From assembly GCA_900545025.1 (NCBI GenBank), contig UQXH01000011.1, forward strand, positions 1-64,000: DNA of 64,000 nucleotides, read 5' to 3'. A model generated the notes under the pieces. That model ran no database searches. It saw nothing but the letters and a program-made list of their open reading frames with translations, and was not told the origin of the DNA. The position numbers were made by a program, and so were the translations under genes. Shown here piece after piece: positions 60,999-64,000 of the stretch; the stretch's first letter is position 1, and each line of letters starts with the position of its first letter. Source of the stretch: an uncultured Phascolarctobacterium sp. Its GTDB lineage: Bacteria > Bacillota > Negativicutes > Acidaminococcales > Acidaminococcaceae.

Positions 60999-62258
60999 AT
61001 GAATCAATTATATGATGTAATCATCGTTGGCGGCGGACCGGCAGGTCTTTCTGCTGCTTACAGCGCCTGGGAGAACGGTGCGAAAAAAATCATTATTATT
61101 GAACGTGACCGCGAGCTGGGCGGTATTTTGCAGCAATGCATTCATAACGGTTTCGGCCTGCATCATTTTAAAGAAGAATTGACTGGCCCCGGTTATGCAC
61201 ATCGCTGCATTGAACTGATTAAAGATAAGCCGGAAATTGAAGTCCTGGTTGATACTATGGTTCTGGATGTGCTGCGCAATAAGACTGTTATTGCAGTAAG
61301 TCCTGAAAAAGGTTTGTTACAGCTGGAAGGTAAGACTGTTATCCTGACCATGGGCTGCCGTGAACGTACCCGTGGCGCTATCCGTATTCCCGGTGAGCGT
61401 CCTGCCGGCGTATTTACTGCCGGTGCTGCTCAGCGTATGGTAAATATGGAAGGCTATCTGCCCGGACATAAAATTGTTATTTTGGGCAGCGGCGATATTG
61501 GTCTTATTATGGCTCGCCGTATGAGTCTGGAAGGCTGTAAAGTACAGGCTGTACTGGAAATTTGTCCGTTCTCTAATGGTTTGACCCGTAATATCGTACA
61601 ATGTCTGAATGACTTTGATATTCCTCTGCATCTGTCTCATACAATCGTTAAAATTCATGGAGAAGGACGTGTAACCGGCGTTACTGTTGCCAAGGTGGAC
61701 GAAAAAATGTGCCCGATTCCCGGCACTGAATTTGATATAGAATGTGATACTGTACTTCTTTCTGTTGGTTTAATTCCTGAAAACGAGCTGTCTCGCGGTC
61801 TGATGCTGGAAATGCATCCTCTGACCAGCGGTCCTGTTGTTGACCAGCATCGTCAGACCAGTCTGCCTGGTTTCTATGCTGCCGGCAACGTAGTACATGT
61901 ACATGATTTAGTAGACTTTGTTTCTGAAGAAGCTGAAATTGCCGGTAAATTTGCTGCATTGGAAGCACAGGGTAAACTGGATAAAAATCTGCGTACCGTT
62001 AAGGTAAATCCTGTTGATGGTGTAAGAACCTGCGTACCGCAGAAACTTTCTCTGCCGCAGGGTGGTGAAAAAGCAAAACTCTTTATGCGTGTTGCTGCTC
62101 CGCAGCGCAAAGTACGTCTGGAAGTAAAGAGCGGCGATACTGTACTGGTAAGCAGAATGCTTCCTGTTGCTAAACCCAGTGAAATGATTGCCGTAGAAAT
62201 ACCTGCGGAAAAAACTGCTCTGATGGGCGACGAAATTACCGTAGGTTTAAAGCAGTAA
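60999..62258 (+). CDS. FAD/NAD-binding oxidoreductase, partner subunit of the glycerol-3-phosphate module
   Basis: 419 residues from ATG 60999 (AAGGAG upstream). VIIVGGGPAGLSAAYSAWEN, a second nucleotide-binding stretch KIVILGSGDIGLIMARRM, and GFYAAGNVVHVHDLVDFVS. Cysteines CIHNGF and CRERTRG are kept as in relatives that couple to DUF1667 proteins. One base after the dehydrogenase gene. Confidence 0.92.
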   Translation: MNQLYDVIIVGGGPAGLSAAYSAWENGAKKIIIIERDRELGGILQQCIHNGFGLHHFKEELTGPGYAHRCIELIKDKPEIEVLVDTMVLDVLRNKTVIAVSPEKGLLQLEGKTVILTMGCRERTRGAIRIPGERPAGVFTAGAAQRMVNMEGYLPGHKIVILGSGDIGLIMARRMSLEGCKVQAVLEICPFSNGLTRNIVQCLNDFDIPLHLSHTIVKIHGEGRVTGVTVAKVDEKMCPIPGTEFDIECDTVLLSVGLIPENELSRGLMLEMHPLTSGPVVDQHRQTSLPGFYAAGNVVHVHDLVDFVSEEAEIAGKFAALEAQGKLDKNLRTVKVNPVDGVRTCVPQKLSLPQGGEKAKLFMRVAAPQRKVRLEVKSGDTVLVSRMLPVAKPSEMIAVEIPAEKTALMGDEITVGLKQ

Positions 62259-62269
62259 GGAGGGTAAAA

Positions 62270-62641
62270 ATGGCTGTTGAAACAAGAATTATGAACTGCA
62301 TTATGTGCCCTTTGGGCTGCGAAATGACAGTGACTGTCGAAGATGGAGCTGTTACTGATGTAAAAGGCAATACCTGCCCCCGTGGTGCTCAGTATGCAAA
62401 AGACGAAGTAAATGCGCCTAAACGTATGCTTACTTCCACTGTTGCTGTTGAAGGTGGTTTGCTGCCGTTACTGCCCGTTGTATCTGCGGCTGTACTTCCG
62501 AAAGGAAAAATTCTTGAATGCGCTGCGTATCTGCGTAACGTAACCGTACAGGCACCGGTAAAAACAGGCGATGTTGTTGTGAAAGATATACTCGGCTTAG
62601 GTGTAGATATTGTTGCCAGCCGTGATATGGAAAAAATCTGA
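62270..62641 (+). CDS. DUF1667 protein, third subunit of the glycerol-3-phosphate module
   Basis: 123 residues. CIMCPLGCEM and NTCPRGAQYA give four cysteines that look like an iron-sulfur site. In many Firmicutes this gene follows the two FAD subunits; exact role not established. AAGGAGG precedes the ATG. Confidence 0.92.
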   Translation: MAVETRIMNCIMCPLGCEMTVTVEDGAVTDVKGNTCPRGAQYAKDEVNAPKRMLTSTVAVEGGLLPLLPVVSAAVLPKGKILECAAYLRNVTVQAPVKTGDVVVKDILGLGVDIVASRDMEKI

Positions 62642-62667
62642 TTGTCAGATATTGAGGAGGAATAATA

Positions 62668-63738
62668 ATGAAAATCTCCGGTAAATTTCTTGCATTACTT
62701 GCTGCCGGTACATTCTTTATGGGCAGCGCACAGGCCGCTGTAGTGGAAACTCCTAATGGTGCTGTCAATAATCAGCCTGAAATCTCTGTTATGCTGCCTG
62801 GTCAGGCACATGATAATGGTTTCATGGAGGCTGGCTATCGCGGTTATCAGCGCATAGCTGCTGAAGTTACTGATGATGTAAAATGTGTTTATGATGTTTC
62901 TGCTACATCTGAGCAAGGTGCTTTGACAGAGCAGCTGCGTCAGCTTGCCCAGGAGGGTCCTAAACTTATTATTGCTCATGGCGGGCAGTGTAATGCACCA
63001 GTCGAAACAGTAAGTAAAGAGTTTCCGGATATTATGTTTGTTGTTATTCAAGGCAATGTAAAAAGTGATAATGTCAGCAGCTACAAGGTTGATCAGGAGC
63101 AGTCTGCCTTTTTAGCAGGTGCACTGGCTGGTTATATGACTAAGACTGACAAGGTAGGTCATATTTCCGGCGCCTGGCCTAAGCCTGGCCTGCAGGCACG
63201 TGCCGCTTTTTACGATGGTATGATGTATGCCAATAAAGACGCTGAATTTTATACTCATTTTACTGGTAATCTTGACGATAATAATATCAATGCGGCGGCA
63301 GCAGAAGGAGAGATTGCTGCAGGCTGTGATATTATCTATACCATGCTTAATGGCGGACGTTTTGGCGTAAATGACGTTATTGCTGCTACAGAAGGTCATG
63401 TAAAAGAAATTGGTAATGTTATTGATTGGACGGAGATTTCTCCTATATTTATCGGTTCTGCCGTAGCTGATTCCAGTGTACCTATTGTTAATGCTGCCCG
63501 TGAATATAAACAGGGAGTATTAAAAGGCAATGTTATTACGGTAATTGGCTTGGAAGACCCTGATGTAGTACGCCTGGCTGTATCTGAAAATGTTCCTAAA
63601 AAAATCGTTAAAAAGCTGGAAAAATTGAAAAATGACGTTTTAAATGGAAAAATTAAAATCAACCATGAATATACAGGTATGGAATTTGATCCCAGTACCG
63701 GAATGTTTGTAAATCAGGATTTTAAAAATCACAAATGA
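62668..63738 (+). CDS. BMP-family periplasmic binding protein
   Basis: 356 residues. Signal peptidase I-type leader ending AQA-AVVE; no lipobox. Binding fold: ISVMLPGQAHDNGFMEAGYR, ALTEQLRQLAQEGPKLIIAH, DQEQSAFLAGALAGYMTKTD, and MLNGGRFGVNDVIAA. Relatives (PnrA, BMP/Med) bind nucleosides. 26 bases after DUF1667 with GAGGAGG, so it is co-transcribed with the redox genes, yet no permease or ATPase follows. Ligand unknown. Confidence 0.9.
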   Translation: MKISGKFLALLAAGTFFMGSAQAAVVETPNGAVNNQPEISVMLPGQAHDNGFMEAGYRGYQRIAAEVTDDVKCVYDVSATSEQGALTEQLRQLAQEGPKLIIAHGGQCNAPVETVSKEFPDIMFVVIQGNVKSDNVSSYKVDQEQSAFLAGALAGYMTKTDKVGHISGAWPKPGLQARAAFYDGMMYANKDAEFYTHFTGNLDDNNINAAAAEGEIAAGCDIIYTMLNGGRFGVNDVIAATEGHVKEIGNVIDWTEISPIFIGSAVADSSVPIVNAAREYKQGVLKGNVITVIGLEDPDVVRLAVSENVPKKIVKKLEKLKNDVLNGKIKINHEYTGMEFDPSTGMFVNQDFKNHK

Positions 63739-63751
63739 TATAGTAAAGTAC

Positions 63752-63787
63752 AAAAAAGCTGCACGCGTTTTAGTGTGCAGCTTTTTT
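63752..63787. terminator. bidirectional terminator
   Basis: 13-bp perfect stem (63752-63764 with 63775-63787), 10-base loop, A/T ends give T-runs in both directions. Confidence 0.9.
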
Positions 63788-63788
63788 A

Positions 63789-64000
63789 TCAGGTATTTTT
63801 AGCTACGATAGCGCCCACTACAGCACCAATAATAAAACCGGTAACTGCATTGCCGTTTTCGTCCTTATCTTTATTATTATCTTTCCAGTGATGATCATGT
63901 CTGTCATAATGAACTTCGTTTTTATGCGGCGGAGGCGGCGGTTCATGTTTTGCTGCCGCGGCAATGCCTGTGAAAGGAAGAGAAAGGCAGATAACAGCTA
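63789..64000 (-). CDS. small exported Gly-zipper protein, 3' part (start beyond window)
   Basis: 70 residues visible. The part nearest the edge is the end of a signal peptide (LSLPFTGIAAAA), then HEPPPPPHKNEVHYDRHDHH, a Lys/Asp run, and a C-terminal Gly-zipper-like hydrophobic helix (GFIIGAVVGAIVAKNT). Likely a small envelope protein. No family named. Confidence 0.75.
   Translation of the reverse strand, partial: AVICLSLPFTGIAAAAKHEPPPPPHKNEVHYDRHDHHWKDNNKDKDENGNAVTGFIIGAVVGAIVAKNT

Noticed and set aside
1..64000. tRNA, rRNA, CRISPR, insertion sequence or prophage
   Set aside because: No cloverleaf, direct-repeat array, transposase or phage gene was seen in any gap or reading frame.

Overview
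The window is the replication-origin region of a bacterial chromosome, probably a diderm Firmicute of the Negativicutes class. Gene content and order around dnaA (rpmH, rnpA, yidD, a short yidC, jag, mnmE, mnmG, rsmG, noc, parA, parB on one side; dnaA, dnaN, yaaA, recF, remB, gyrB, gyrA on the other) are Firmicute-like. A classical autotransporter at the left edge and periplasmic proteins with non-lipoprotein signal peptides require an outer membrane. The family assignment is inference; no rRNA gene is present to fix it.

Layout. 1-1.9 kb: 5' part of an AT-rich autotransporter gene with a poly-G tract inside its promoter. 2.3-7.9 kb (minus): yabE-like, rnmV, rsmA, then a pantothenate operon (DUF2520 protein, panB, panC, panD) behind a long leader with an intrinsic terminator. 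8.35-19.3 kb (mostly plus, pointing toward the origin): glycerate permease and kinase; a biotin locus (small membrane protein, BioW-BioF fusion, BioY, BioD, BioA) with two near-identical BirA-type promoter/operators; an HxlR regulator divergent from a copper ATPase and copper chaperone. 19.3-34.4 kb (mostly minus): MATE pump, FAH-family and PHP-family enzymes, lipoprotein, YchF, amino-acid and drug/metabolite exporters, a RibU-like ECF component (plus), an exported protein, DUF951, a CBS-ACT protein, and a full branched-chain amino-acid ABC transporter with two tandem binding proteins. 35.2-46.2 kb (minus): the left origin flank, with two exact parS sites, a ParB/Noc pair and an inserted nucleotidyltransferase gene. 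46.2-48.2 kb: dnaA promoter with a DnaA box in its spacer, dnaA, and a DnaA-box cluster between dnaA and dnaN (candidate oriC). 48.3-58 kb (plus): dnaN to gyrA, with a zinc-ribbon DciA-like protein, remB, thiamine pyrophosphokinase and a TSUP permease inside the run. 58-64 kb: small exported protein, PAP2 phosphatase, a three-gene anaerobic glycerol-3-phosphate oxidation module followed by a periplasmic BMP-family binding protein, and the 3' part of a small exported protein.

How the genes work together. The origin block handles initiation, clamp, recombination, supercoiling, segregation, tRNA wobble modification and membrane insertion. Accessory modules cover vitamin supply (pantothenate, biotin from pimelate plus uptake, probable riboflavin uptake, ThDP), copper export, amino-acid import/export and glycerol-3-phosphate oxidation. 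I saw no tRNA, rRNA, CRISPR array, prophage or insertion sequence. The best candidates for new biology are the phase-variable autotransporter promoter, the Cys-tailed HxlR-CopA-CopZ unit, the BirA-controlled small membrane protein with the BioWF fusion, the parS site inside a terminator-like palindrome, and the periplasmic BMP protein attached to the glycerol-3-phosphate module.
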